Shown here piece by piece: positions 11,561 through 23,143 of a stretch of 64,000 nt of DNA. The translations under genes were made by a program, and so were the position numbers. The stretch's first letter is position 1; every line of letters starts with the position of its first letter. The notes below the pieces were generated by a model. That model saw only the letters and a program-made list of their open reading frames with translations, had not been told where the DNA came from and searched no databases. Origin of the DNA: Sinohyriopsis cumingii (lineage: Eukaryota; Mollusca; Bivalvia; Unionida; Unionidae); assembly GCA_028554795.2 (NCBI GenBank), contig CM068839.1:18180043-18244042 (forward strand), read 5' to 3'.

Positions 11561-12452
11561 AACAGCTCGTATCGAGATCTCAGTGTCTGTAATGATATTG
11601 TTTTGTACAGACCAACTCTATAGTTTAGTGGTCGCTTTACCGGTGACGATGTGTGCTTCTTTAGCGATGAAATGTCATAAGATCGTGCTTGGGGAACACC
11701 GTCGCTTCCGCATAGCGGTCTTTGAACTGTTTAACAGTGATAGCACTGCAATGGTCTCTCGCAATCTCGTCGATGTCTAGGTTATCAAGCTCTGAAAAGA
11801 GGTCAATGCATCCCGTGTTTCGTCCGATGTATTTAGCTCACCTGGAAAGTCGATAACATTAAATTCGGCTCATGCATCGAAGTGCTGTATAACGAACCAC
11901 AACCATTGGAACAACGGTGCTGAAATTCATGACAACGATCGCCGATACCCAAATACGCAGCTTTTAAATTTGAAGGACAAGTTGCAGGGCCCACCACTCG
12001 CAGCTTGAGTTACTTTCAAATATTTACTTTGGATGATCTCATCTAACGATCTTGTATAGATCATAAAGGAAATGGTCCGAGTCTCCACGGAGCTGTACCA
12101 CCCTCGACCGGCTCGTTCTCAAGAGGACCATGTGAGTGCACGTGTGCGTGAACGAAGTGAGACGTGCAGTAAATTATCCCTGGAAGAAGCTCACGAGCGA
12201 TGGAAATATCACAACGTCAAGCGGTCTCATCGGTCCATGGGGCACATGCGATAGGATCAGTTCAGAAAAGGCATCGATCATTATTTTGCCGTACTTAAAT
12301 TTTGGAACTATCGATATTTGGCGAGATTGGTAAAAAAAAAATCGAAGGGATAGTGCACGACATAATCAACAAAGTACATACAGACCTCGTGGACATGATC
12401 GTGAGACATTGCTACGTCAAACGACAATGACTTTGGCGAAAGGAAGGCGACG
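11561..12452. other. Interior of the Polinton fossil, unassigned
   Basis: Several short overlapping frames occur on both strands (for example 11583-11780 + and 12072-12333 +). They have coding-like base composition but no motif I can assign. They are probably eroded element genes. Confidence 0.3.
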
Positions 12453-13137
12453 ATGCACATCGAAAACATCACAAGTGCAAGGACAAAGTGGTGTCAAGAA
12501 AGCGCTTTTGCGGAAAGTGACAACTTCGAGACGCTATCACAAACGAATTTTGTTCAACACGCCAGCTTGGAGGACGTGGATCAGATTCTGGCGGCGATAA
12601 CGCTCAACGAACGCTCAGAAGGAGGCACCAGTGTCTGAGAACAGCAAGTTCATGGAAGTGCTTTCTAACGTGACGATGTTTAGCATACAAGGAGAGATTG
12701 AACCAGATGGGGCTGCGATATCCTACACGTATTTGGAAAATTTTCAGCCAAATGGAACGGAGCAAAAGCTGAGTATTGTGTTTAAGAATGGAAGTGTTCT
12801 TCCACCCAGATACTTTGTCAACGCTCCAAAGGCATTTCATGAACTTTTGGATAAAATAAATGATTGAGAAAAATATCGAAAAAAGTAATGGAGTCATTGG
12901 GTTTTTAAGGACAGAGATTTTATGTTTCAAGCGATAAAAGACTTTAACGTGGAACAAATGGCCCTGTTGTATTATTACCTGCACAAGTATCATCGAAAAA
13001 TGACTTATTGCGCGGATGAGCTGTACACGTCATATATTCACAGCAATATATTTACCACGTTTGAAATGGAAGCGAATCCAGACATGATGTCGGGTCTTGT
13101 GCGGTTAAATCAGCTGGCAAAAATCCCAAAAGCTTAA
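12453..13137 (+). pseudogene. Unidentified Polinton-associated reading frames (broken)
   Basis: Three short + strand frames follow one another: 12453-12638 (61 codons), 12631-12867 (78 codons) and 12922-13137 (71 codons). They have normal amino-acid composition, including aromatic-rich stretches such as ISYTYLENF and LLYYYLHKYH. Spacing and frame changes suggest one or two former genes broken by small indels. Position between integrase and polymerase suggests element structural or accessory proteins, but I see no diagnostic capsid, protease or ATPase motif. The long antisense frame at 12604-12993 is the shadow of these. Confidence 0.35.
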
Positions 13138-14149
13138 ACATATATCCACTCTATCACGTGCCTGATCTTAATGCATACATTGCCCACCTCTTTCTCCGTG
13201 TTAGCTTCGTAAAGACTGACCACTAGGTGAACTTTACACGGATCTGCTGACTGCGTCAAGCTAAACCTTCTCCAAAAACTCTTCAAACACTGGATAATGA
13301 TTTCTGAGTCGCTGGGTGGTTCTCAATGTTTCGTAGTAATATTTAATCGCCCTGATGTTTCTGCCACCGCAGCGCTGACACACCTGGAGCTGACGTCGGA
13401 CTCCTTGACTACCTCGCTTGATATGAGAATTAGGCTGCGAGCAATACTCTCCCATGCTCGACTTGTTGGCGTTTTCCGTGATCCCTTTGAGTTACCAAAA
13501 ACACTTGTTAGAGTCATGCAGAGTCACTTTGCTATACAAGAGATTAAATTGTATCTTACAAACATTAACAAGCAATTAGACAGATGATTATGCATATATA
13601 CAAGATTAAAACCTGTGTCCGAATGAGCAAAAATAGCAAGTACTTAAAGAAACTGCAGACGGGACTACACTATATACGCGTCTGACCAGAATCCTGCCTA
13701 ATATAAATGGAAAATAAAATCCAGTACAATGTTGTTGCAGATCGAGGAAAAGATTTTACCTTGCTGCATGTTTTGCTAGCTGTATTAAGGGCGTCGCTCT
13801 ATCACTATAGGTTATTCACTCACTCTGTCTCAGATCAAATGCCGCTCTGCATGAGTTGATCGAATAAGTCAGAGGATCCTTAAAAACGATGCAAAGAATC
13901 GCTTTCCGTTGTAATCTGTCAAAGCGCTGGCGGGACGAGATATTATTACCACGCAGAAGTTCATGAAGCAACTGCGAGGCAAGTACAAAGCACTCACTGG
14001 AATAACCGTTGCACATTTCGAATTCATGAGACTCAGCATGAGATCATGATCAGGTCGACGGGAACTGACATCGTGAAAAAACTACCGAAATTGATGTGCG
14101 AGACATTCAGCGACAACGCTATAAGATAAGACAATCAAACAAGCGTATG
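13138..14149. other. Interior of the Polinton fossil between unassigned frames and polymerase
   Basis: A minus-strand frame at 13455-13261 contains a CQRCGG pair of cysteines, and an overlapping plus-strand frame runs from 13297 to 13587. They cannot both be genuine and neither is recognisable. No other feature is supported. Confidence 0.3.
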
Positions 14150-15785
14150 CAGGTGCTGTCAAGGGATTTATTTACGATCATCCTCATGTGATTTAGTAAG
14201 GAGTCGATAAAGAACTCTTGCAACACATTCTAAAACCTACTGTAGGTGCAGAACTGCGCACAAATACGGCTATCAAATTTAGATTAGCTCTCAACGTTCA
14301 TTTTGTGAGGGAAATAAGCATCGACGTGTCTATCAGAGCCAACTCGCATGTACATGATTGAGTCATTATGAGCTCGATCTGCTCTGGTATTTCTCATCAC
14401 CAGGACTCTCTGGGATGTCCTGCTAAAACAGTCTTGGGTCACCTTGGAACTCTTCACCGATGCAGACATGTTCACGTTCACGGAACAGATGGTAGGAGGA
14501 GGTATCTCCATCATCACTAAAACATACCCCCTAGCCAGCAACAATTACATGAAAAACTACGACCCCACAAAAGCCCCCGTGTACATCACTATCTCGACTA
14601 AATAATCTCTATTAATGAGCCATGTCACAACCCCTTCCCGTATGAGATTTTTACTGGATTACCGAAGAGCAGTTCCTCAAAGAAAGACGAAGCGGTATAT
14701 CATGACAATTCGGGTGACTTTGGATGTAAGTATCCGCAACATTTCCACGAGGGTCATAACGACTATCCGTTCTGAGCTGAACAAATTCTTGTCAGCAACT
14801 CAATGCTCTCTCAGCAGCAACTAAACAAAAGAGCCAGTTCGGAGTCGAAGACAACAAAGTGAACAATTAATACAAAATGTCGCCAACAAAACCCGCCACA
14901 AAATGCATCATCGACTGTTTTAACAAGCCCTCCAACATGGATTTGTTCTCAAAAAGATCGTCGGGATCTCAAGTTTCTTCAGTCACCGTGGATGAAACCC
15001 TACATCGACTTCAACACAGCACAACGCTTGAAAGCTACCACTGATTTTGAGAATGACTTCTTGAAACTCATGAACAATAGCACGTTTGGAAAAACCATGA
15101 AAAACATCAGACATCGAAAACAATCGACATCCTAATAAACCAGCGACGAGGAGATAAGCTCGTGGGCAGGGATGCTTTTGTCAGCATGAAAATCTTTGAC
15201 AACGAACTAGTCGCAACTGAATCCAGAAAAGTCAATATCTTGCTGGACAAATATATATACGCCGGTGCAGCCTTTCTAGATCTCTCCAAAATATTCATGC
15301 TCGAATTTCATCACGACTTTATCATGAACAAGTACGGCGGTAAAGTCAGGCTACTCATGACTAATAATGACCGGCTCATTGACGAGATTCACGACAACGT
15401 CGTCAATACAGACCTGTATCAAAATCGTGAACTCTTCGATCTCAGCGATTATCTACTAGACTATCCCTCCACTGCGATGACAGTAAAATAGTTCTCGGAA
15501 AGTTCAAAGATTAAACTCAGGGCATATCCAACACAGATGGGACAATCATGAAAACAGCCAAAGGAGCAAAACAAGCAGACACCTCCAAAACATCTACTCA
15601 CCAGCATTACTCACACTCACATCATGGACATCTACAGTACTACCGAATGAGAACGTTCCGTTCACAATAACACCACCTATCGGTAATGCGCAGAAACAAG
15701 CCATTATTTTGCTCATTCGATGATAAACGATACTCCGATGGCATTCACACAATCGCACACGAACATTATCGCACTCAAAAGTAAA
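14150..15785 (+). pseudogene. Polinton protein-primed DNA polymerase B, broken copy
   Basis: Conserved blocks appear in the right order but in different frames. A stretch with GAELRTNTAIKF lies near 14250-14280. MVGGGISIITKTYPLA and YDPTKAPVYI lie at about 14490-14585, the entry to the palm domain; the expected catalytic Asp block right after is lost. FLQSPWMKPYIDF to MNNSTFGKTM occupies about 14965-15100. FLDLSKIFMLEFHHDFI then NKYGGKVRLLM at 15270-15360 precede the second catalytic motif, degraded to TNNDRL. DSKIVLGKFKD lies near 15490-15515. A C-terminal stretch with DDKRYSDGIHTIA lies near 15715-15755. Multiple frameshifts and stops, plus changed catalytic residues, mean it is inactive. 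In intact elements this enzyme replicates the transposon genome using a protein primer. Confidence 0.88.
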
Positions 15786-16343
15786 CATAATAAGCCATTA
15801 GGAATCATACAGTAAGACCTTTCTGTGCGCAGGACAAAGTAAGCCAGAACCCCCATTAGTATAGGTCCATGGGACACTCGCAATCACTCTTTTATCAGGG
15901 CTCCAGCAAAGGAAGTAAAAATGAACATATGGAACTAACAGGATTATTAAATATGCACAACTAAACTAAGGCCAACATGTATACTTTCCAATTCAAATTA
16001 CCTTAATGAAACATACACCAGAAAAAACGCTTTAAAGGTTATTTTTAGAAAACCTATGATAGACAAGGTCTTTCTTAATTTAATTAACCAGGATTATCAG
16101 TGTGGAAAATTTAAGAAATAATTTTCTTTGAAACTTGAACCCCGTGCAAAGTTCGAAAATTCGATTCTAACCTTTTTCAGTTCAATGTTGGAGTTTATTA
16201 TTAAATTATTGCAGTATAGACTGATTGAGTTTTTGTGTCTTGTATGTCTGTGTATATCATCCCACAAGTGGAGACAATAGATGAAACATAAGAGGCGTTG
16301 CTATTTATTTCAATCAATTAGTGCACATGTTACCGTTGGAACA
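15786..16343. other. Intron 1 sequence between Polinton and SINE
   Basis: AT-rich, no feature supported. The right end of the Polinton probably lies here, but no inverted repeat matching the left side was recognised. Confidence 0.4.
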
Positions 16344-16597
16344 GGGGCCCCGAGTGGCCGAGTGGTCTAAAGCGCTCTTCGTTACGGATCACTGCCATCT
16401 CACCTCTGTCTGCGGCGGTTCGAGTCTAAGATTCAGCCAATGTGGGCATGTGAGAAAGCCTGCCAGTAGCTTCTCGTGGGTCGGTGGTTCTTTCCGGGGT
16501 TTTCCGGGTTCTTCCTCCACCATTAATACTGGCCGCCATGTATAGCCTATCGTGCTGAAAAATGGCGTTAAACCCCACAACAACAACAACAAGAACA
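16344..16597 (+). mobile_element. tRNA-derived SINE with perfect 12-bp target-site duplication
   Basis: A full-length insertion is flanked on both sides by ACCGTTGGAACA (16332-16343 and 16598-16609). The 5' head resembles a tRNA of the Leu/Ser type, with an A box (TGGCCGAGTGG, 16355-16365) and a B box (GGTTCGAGTCT, 16418-16428), the internal RNA polymerase III promoter. The middle contains GGTCGGTGGTTCT and TTCTTCCTCCACCATTAATA, and the element ends in AATGGCGTTAAACCCC plus (CAA)n. This central and 3' part resembles SINE bodies widespread in molluscs (recalled, not searched). The perfect duplication indicates a fairly recent insertion. It sits in intron 1, sense to the host gene. Confidence 0.93.
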
Positions 16598-16609
16598 ACC
16601 GTTGGAACA

Positions 16610-17222
16610 CAACCCAGTCCTAAAATCTAAAATTTAAAAGGTTAAAACTCTTTTCCTCTTTTTCGGTTTCCTTGAAAGATGTCAAGTCATAGGAGTTAGT
16701 TTATCAGCTTCTTGGGTGCCAACATCAGTGGTTGTATCAGACTTTCATGACACCGTGCCGTTGTTGACGCGGACTTTATTGTTCTTCATGACACTTTATA
16801 GGTGTTTTAGGGACATTCACAGTGTTTCATGACACATTTCCGGTTTCGGGGACATGACCGTGTTTCGTGATACACTGTTATCATTACTCAACGTCATCAA
16901 TGTGCTATTTAAAAATCGCTTCTCAAAATGTTCGATATTATTAATGCATACAATCACAAGATTACTATAGAAATTATGGTAATTACCATCTAATCCTAAA
17001 TATTTTAAATCAAGGTACAACTGTTAGGGTAATCTGAGAAACGCAATGCACATTGTCGTGTAAGAAATTAAATCTTGATTGATCATTCATATCATGGTCT
17101 AAATACTAGCTAAATGATTCAAATTTTGCTTGAAAACAATGTGGGAATTATAAGCTGATTAGCTCCGTTCATACATATGCAGTCAAATGCGCAACAATTA
17201 ATAAACATTTATTTATTGGCAG
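16610..17222. other. 3' end of intron 1
   Basis: AT-rich with no additional feature. It contains several copies of a TTTCATGACAC-like phrase between 16745 and 16870. It ends with the acceptor TTTATTGGCAG before the LDLa exon. Confidence 0.45.
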
Positions 17223-17342
17223 CTACTTCCTGTTCTGACCTGGAATTTCAGTGTGGAAATGGAAAATGTATTGATGTTACCAAATACTGTGACGGGTTTC
17301 CGGATTGTTTTGAGAAATCAGATGAAGTAGTTGGATGCGGAG
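17223..17342 (+). CDS. Exon 2: LDL-receptor class A domain
   Basis: 120 bp, 40 codons, phase 1 at both ends, bounded by a GGCAG acceptor and a G|GTAAGG donor. The translation holds exactly one complete LDLa module: six cysteines at residues 4, 11, 16, 23, 29 and 39, with FQCGNGKC in the first half and the calcium-binding half CDGFPDC...SDE (Asp24, Asp28, Asp34, Glu35). LDLa modules are extracellular, calcium-stabilised and bind protein or lipid ligands. The domain starts three residues after the predicted signal-peptide cleavage site, so it would form the N-terminus of the mature protein. No second LDLa copy exists in the window, unlike the other exons. The domain call is strong; linkage to exon 1 is inferred from phase. 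Confidence 0.88.
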
Positions 17343-19350
17343 GTAAGGACTTACCAGCATGCTAAAGAAATTAATAAAGATTAAAATTTACGTTGAACGA
17401 TAATGGTCAAAAGGTTTCGGCTTTGCAGCGGATTTGCTCTGCTTAACGTACCGACCGAATGCTACCAACACTAACACAGTCATACAATAAACCGATGCAT
17501 CTGGATCTATATTGTACATTTTGTTCATGAAACAAGAAATATTCTTTGATTATACAAAGACATAATAATGTTACCAGTAGCAATGATCCTTATTGACAGT
17601 TCAGGGCCTGTTAGTAAAAATACAAATCTCTAAATATTTCAAGTAACCAATATGAATCTGACCATACTCTTCGTTTATTCATAAATTCTGGACAAAATAT
17701 ATCGTGTCCTTTGTGAGCATGTTTGTCCCTCTTCATGTGAAGAGATAATCCTCTGACCGAATCGTTTATTCACGTATGAAGCTCTAATATTCGCAACCAC
17801 TGCCTCTCGATCGTAATGTCTGAATCTAATACAATAAAGACCCAAAGGTGAATACAACAGACTCTTTTTGTTATTATCAGTTATACTTAAAAACTTAATA
17901 CGCCTGAGAATTAGTATCTTTACCTATCAAGTAAATGTCACTGTCATTCAACTATCAAATTATACAATCAACGACTCTAGGTTTACTCAACACAGCAAAA
18001 ATCAGACATTAACGGTAAACTTTATCTTCACAGCCTATATCAGATTTATATGCATTAATGAGTGGAGTTTACGATCCAGTGACAATTTATATGTGATAAT
18101 TATCAGGATATACATAAGTATACGTCTTTATTTGCACGTAATTATATTAGTTGCATTTCCAAGGTTTTAGGGACTACCATTTGCTTTGAAGAATAAATCT
18201 TTAAATGCCTATCTACCCCAGACCCACCCCCAACAAAAACCAACACATTGAAATAGATGTAGCGGTTAAATCCACTCTTTGAAAGACACTAGTGTTTTTA
18301 ATAAGGCACCATCTGCATATATAATTAAATTTTAAATCTCTTTTTTAAGTTCTTAGAAGAAGATATCATGTGAAACCGACCACAAGAAATAAGGCATATT
18401 GTATGTCAAGTCCTCATTACAATTGCTTCTTGTTAATCCTAACATCATAAAGCTAAAATGTTAAAACAACCAAATACCCATTGAAATATGTATACTCTTC
18501 TACGTTCTGAACCAACTCTGCTTTATTTTTTATGTGTGCGTGTGTATATGTGTATGTGAAAGGGATACAGGTCAACAAAACCTTTAATGAAATATACGAG
18601 CATACAAAAGGGATGTAGAAACTGAATGTTTAAGTAGTGCACTTATCAGATGGCGCTGATAATGTCATGGATGACGAATATGTGATTTCTTCTTAGTATT
18701 TTTATTGTCCTTCCTTTCGATTAACTTTTCTTTTGCCATTGTTTTGTTGCTGTACCTCATCCTGTAATTATTCAGTTGCATTCCATGTGTAATTGTTAAT
18801 GTATACTACTGTACCCTGTTGACCCCGTTTATGTCGAAAGTTCTAGAGCCCCTCACTCTTGCTTCAAACATTATGTCTTAGACATACCCTCCTTAAAGAG
18901 TTTCACAATCAAGATTAAATGTGTGTCTGTGAGATAGGCGCCCATCAAATGTAAACGCACATGTGCATTTAATTTGTTTGTGGTAAAAGAAGGCACTAAT
19001 GCAAGAATTTAACACAATATGAAAGTCAATACACTATTCTCCATATACCACTTTATCTATATAATATTCCATTATCATAAAACGGCAACATCGCGTCTAT
19101 GTGAATGCATGTATTACCGGCTAGAAGAAGGTCACTAATCATAATGAATATGACATACTGTATTTGATTCTCACAATGTTATTTATTATAAACGTATAAA
19201 AAATACAAATACACGGTCTTAATTCATTATCAAGTTAAACACATACCATCCAATCCTATTCAGATGTTGAAGTGAATACTTTAACCTGTTATTACACATT
19301 ATGGCTGAAATCTATTTAATTAGAGTATGACATGAAAGTATTTCTTTCAG
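17343..19350 (+). other. Intron 2, mostly ancestral repeat-unit sequence
   Basis: From about 17640 onward it is homologous to 56700-58475, the segment before CCP4, and from about 18285 also to 49790-50833, before CCP2. The homology includes a diverged, frameshifted copy of the conserved antisense segment (17675-17857) and a GT-rich patch near 18530-18560. It marks where the repeated CCP-plus-acidic unit begins on the 5' side. No additional exon was recognised. Confidence 0.7.
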
Positions 19351-19551
19351 CCGAATGTATCTTGAATGATCTCAAGGAGTTTCTATACAAAGATGAAACG
19401 GTCAAGACAATGTACCGAAGTGGAGAAAAAATAAAGATTTCTTGTCCACTAGATGGTGACGATGAATATGTATATAACTATGGAACTGAAGAAACATCCG
19501 AGCTAACCTGCAATAATGGACGTTGGGTTGGACATATCCCAAAATGCATCG
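19351..19551 (+). CDS. Exon 3: CCP (sushi) domain, copy 1
   Basis: 201 bp, 67 codons, phase 1-1, with acceptor TTTCTTTCAG and donor G|GTAGGT. The four CCP cysteines are at residues 3, 32, 54 and 66, with the invariant-type Trp at 59 (NGRW), Gly25 and Tyr40/42 in the core, and PKC at the end. This is a complete complement-control-protein module, an extracellular beta-sandwich used for protein-protein or protein-glycan binding. It differs from copy 2 by about 18 codon changes, 11 of them replacements; all cysteines and the Trp are kept. The antisense frame at 19402-19701 is its shadow. Confidence 0.88.
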
Positions 19552-20557
19552 GTAGGTTTCAATATGTGTACTGCTTGGAAGTTTACCACCTCTTTTCAAC
19601 ATGAGACCAAAAATATGTTGTTGTAACGTACGACTATAAAGTTCAAGGAAGTTCCGAATATCTTTGTAGCTTTGAAGTCCTTCAGATCTCTTTCGCTGCA
19701 CATTTACAAGTTATAAATGGTATCTAGTTTTTCAAATAAACTTTTCGTTGAAGATATGGCATATTTCAATTGCATTTTAAAGCTTTTTGATAAAAAGCAT
19801 AATATTTTCCTTAGAAAATATTGCATTCAAGGTCCTCCATACACCGTTGATAGGAAGATAAAATTGGATTGATTCGCTCTTTAGTTTAATGTGCTGCGTT
19901 GTCTGAAAATAACCTGACATTCGAATAAACGGGATTTAAAGTAGACTAGGTCGCGTTAAAAGAAATTGGCATTTTAATAAATTGAAGCAGCTATTGTAGA
20001 GCATTTTCTGAAGAAGTTCAGTCATTACTGGACTAAGGTGCAGTACAGTTGATATCCTTGTATATTTAATAAAAAGTACTTTAACCACTCTTTACAGATT
20101 TTTAAGTCAGATTTTTCAACGGAGTCGAATGTCGTGTACAATTTTAAAACTTAAAAATATAATTCTCCAAAACCGTGCGCTGATAATTTAGTGAAATGTT
20201 TGGTGAAAGCTAATCATTGTCTCACGTTTCATTTTAACTGTTTTAGAACTGGATTGCAACTTAAAATATAATGATAAATATCAGATTGCAATGTGATAAG
20301 GGCATTTTGTTAAACATAATGCATAGATTTTCATCCCTATTACCGAATGTAGCTGTGAAACATCGACACCGTTTCCAACATTCATTCTAATCCAATGAGA
20401 TTTAAATAGATTACAGTAGTAAAGTTATTCCTTCAGAAAAGATAGTTATTTTATGTTGTTGAATAAAATAGTTACGAAGTTGGCTGACGACCAATTGGCC
20501 CGACTTGAAATAAATTAAAGAAATATTCTCAGTTTTAATCTTTTAATCCACAAACAG

Positions 20558-20764
20558 GTGATAAGGATTCACGTGTCAAATCAACACCAGAGCCCTATTT
20601 AGATGTTGTAACCAGCACCAACGAGTTCGATTCAAGACAATATGAGTCGGATGGAAGTACCAACTATGCACGACCAGAGTATGATAATGCTCGTATCGAT
20701 GACGTTAAATCCCAATCTGATATTGGTTCCAACAATACAATAGAGGAGTTATTTACAGAGAAAG
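20558..20764 (+). CDS. Acidic cassette exon, copy 1 (type A)
   Basis: 207 bp, 69 codons, after acceptor CCACAAACAG and before GTTGTA, phase 1-1. The product is hydrophilic, rich in Ser, Thr, Asp, Glu and Asn, and has no cysteine and no hydrophobic core, so it is probably a disordered linker or repeat. The N-terminal third (SRVKSTPEPYLDVV) and the C-terminal EELFTE are constant among copies; the middle varies. Residues 59-61 (NNT) form an N-glycosylation sequon. The donor matches AAG|GT but has T at +3 and is weak. If it is not used, the frame reads through ten more codons (GCI.NIIL) to TAA at about 20790, making this a last exon. Coding status is inferred from frame preservation in twelve copies, absence of indels, and uneven substitution. 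Confidence 0.68.
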
Positions 20765-23143
20765 GTTGTATCGCAAATATCATTTTATAACAAAATATTG
20801 CTTTTTGTTTGCTAACCAAAGTGGTTGTCCATCATAAAGATGTTAGCTTTAATGTCAGTGGTTGGCGGCACTTTTAAATCTTTGAGCAGGAATCATGATA
20901 GGAATTCATGTTCTATGGTCATGCAACAGTCTTAGCATAAAACTTGAATTGGCACTCAAAACCCATATATGAACACTCACAGTTTTTAGCACACGGTACT
21001 GTTGAGAAACATTTATTTAGAAGTACATAAAAGAAGAAAATGCATACATTTTCTTACAGCTAAAGCCCGTGTCTATCTGACAGATAACCCTATGTATTTT
21101 GGACATCCAATTTGATATCAATCGGACAGCTAAATTTACGTCTATCAGATTTGTAACGAATGAAATACGTTGGGAAACGTTAGTATGATTGTAGGTTTTG
21201 TGCTTAGAAAGCTATGTGACTAAGTGGTCATATTTTGTCGCAGAATTTTATTATAAAAAATATAATTCTTAGTCGCTTGCATTAGATATGTAATGCGATC
21301 CAAATAAAATCAAAGATCACATCACATGCTATAAGGGCTAAGTAGAACGTTGTTTTCATTTGTACATTGTATCATAGCTATATCATTAGCCCTATTGTGA
21401 AAACATCAAATACATTTGAAATGGAAATATTATACCCTAATTTAGGATATTAATTGCTTCATAAAGTTAAACCTGTTTGCACATATCATAGATCAAAATT
21501 AAAATCGGCAACCCTATTGAACTTCTCTATGAATAAATTAGTATATTTCAAATTTTAACAGACAAAGTCATGTCCATGATACATATCTGAACCAGGATTG
21601 TGCTTGCTGCAGAAAGACAGCCCCGATACAACACAACTCGTTAATACGCGATCAAACATCGCTTGTAACAATCAGACTATTCATCAAGATGATGAAATAA
21701 TCGCTTTCAAACTACCACTAAAGAAAATTACAATGATTGATAATGGTCAATATTAAAGGATATTGCGTGACCATCGATGACAATTAAAATCATCTAATTA
21801 GAAACTTTTAAAGTAATCATTTATTTGTACACATTAGTTTGCCCTTTTACAGACCAGGAGACCATCATGGTTACGTTTTAAAACAAACAATGTCATTTGC
21901 GCACCAGGTAATGGTAACGGTTGTTTACTTCCTGTGATTCGTTATTTTGACTACCCGAGCTGTCCTTTCTTCGCAGTAAGTCGCATTCCTCTGCAAAATA
22001 TAGCTTCAATGATGTTTTCAACACGGAAAGAAAGTGTTGTTTATTGCTTGACGTATCTATGAAAGTTCGCGCTTCTTATAATATTACATATTTGTTAAAG
22101 CAAATCCAGTGTCACGAAAATAATTTGCGACGTATAAACTAAAACCTAAGATGTCAAGGACCATTTATAGGACACGTAGTTTTTTTTTAAATCATGTACG
22201 AGAATATGTTGGAGAATTCCGAGGTAAGGGGATGCCTCGAAATCACGATAGAGAAATGGTAAAGATTTGAACAGGTTTCTTGTGTAGTATCAATTTAATT
22301 GAGTTCTTCTTGCAATAATTATACATTTGCATACCGCGCCGTTCTAACATGCATTGAGACTTGTTGAAATCTCTTCAAGTTGCGCACCGAACTGAACGTT
22401 AGTATTTCATAACACTAACAAACACAATGGATTCATATTCCATTCTTGTGCTTAGCATTACCTGTACCTAATAAGCATTTATTGTTTTGTTATTAATTTC
22501 TTAGATTCATTTCTATAAGTATTTGAAATCGTAAGACCTTAACTTAACATTTACATTATTCATAGAGTCACAAAGCTATAAAATCGATTAGACACTATGC
22601 ATGAATGAACTTTATTTCTACGGTTAGTTATGCAGTGTGTAATCGTATTTCAAGGTTCCTAATTAATTTATGTGAAAGGTCAACGCTACTCCAATTGGCA
22701 TGAATTTAATTGCCAAAACAGAAATAAATGAAACAAATGACTGTTGATCTTTAGAGTTTACTTGAAATTATTGTATTATTAGTACTGATTGCCTACTGAT
22801 TGAACTGTCCTTGTTGATATGCTGTTTAAGCATGTTTGGTACTTGATTTCAACGGTTCTAGACTACATGAATCTTTAAAATGGAATCTTAATTCCTAATA
22901 AAAGATCGATGTAAGGGAAACTCATTCAGAATGGCATGACTTTAATCACCGACATACAACAAGGGGGAAAATGACTCTTAAAATTTACATGTTACCTTAT
23001 TTAGTTTTACAATTAAAAGACGCTATAAAGGGCTCTATAAATTGGTAATTCTTCATAGTAGCAGAATCAGACACATTTCGCTTTAGACCAATTGGTACTG
23101 TTATTTACATATTAGGAACTACAATAAGGTATGGAAAACTAAA

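Larger units (their letters stand above)
10690..15790. mobile_element. Decayed, internally deleted Polinton/Maverick element in intron 1
   Basis: Two hallmark proteins of Polintons are present in broken form: an rve-type integrase on the - strand (left) and a protein-primed family B DNA polymerase on the + strand (right), with unassigned reading frames between them. Intact elements are commonly 15-20 kb with capsid, protease and ATPase genes; here the polymerase and integrase fragments lie under 3 kb apart, so most of the middle is missing. Frameshifts and stops occur in both genes. I could not find terminal inverted repeats or a target-site duplication, so the limits given are those of recognisable coding sequence. 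The region is less AT-rich than its surroundings, consistent with an insertion. Confidence 0.85.

Noticed and set aside
16344-16435. Functional tRNA gene
   Set aside because: A and B boxes are present, but the acceptor and anticodon stems do not pair convincingly. The sequence is the head of a SINE with target duplications at both ends of the whole element.
21058-21115. Possible extra terminal exon after TTTTCTTACAG, about 19 codons ending FGHPI then TGA
   Set aside because: The acceptor is fair and phase fits, but the copy in the older unit (about 54655-54710) shows about 10% change, like its flanks, and every change alters an amino acid. An open run of this length is expected by chance.
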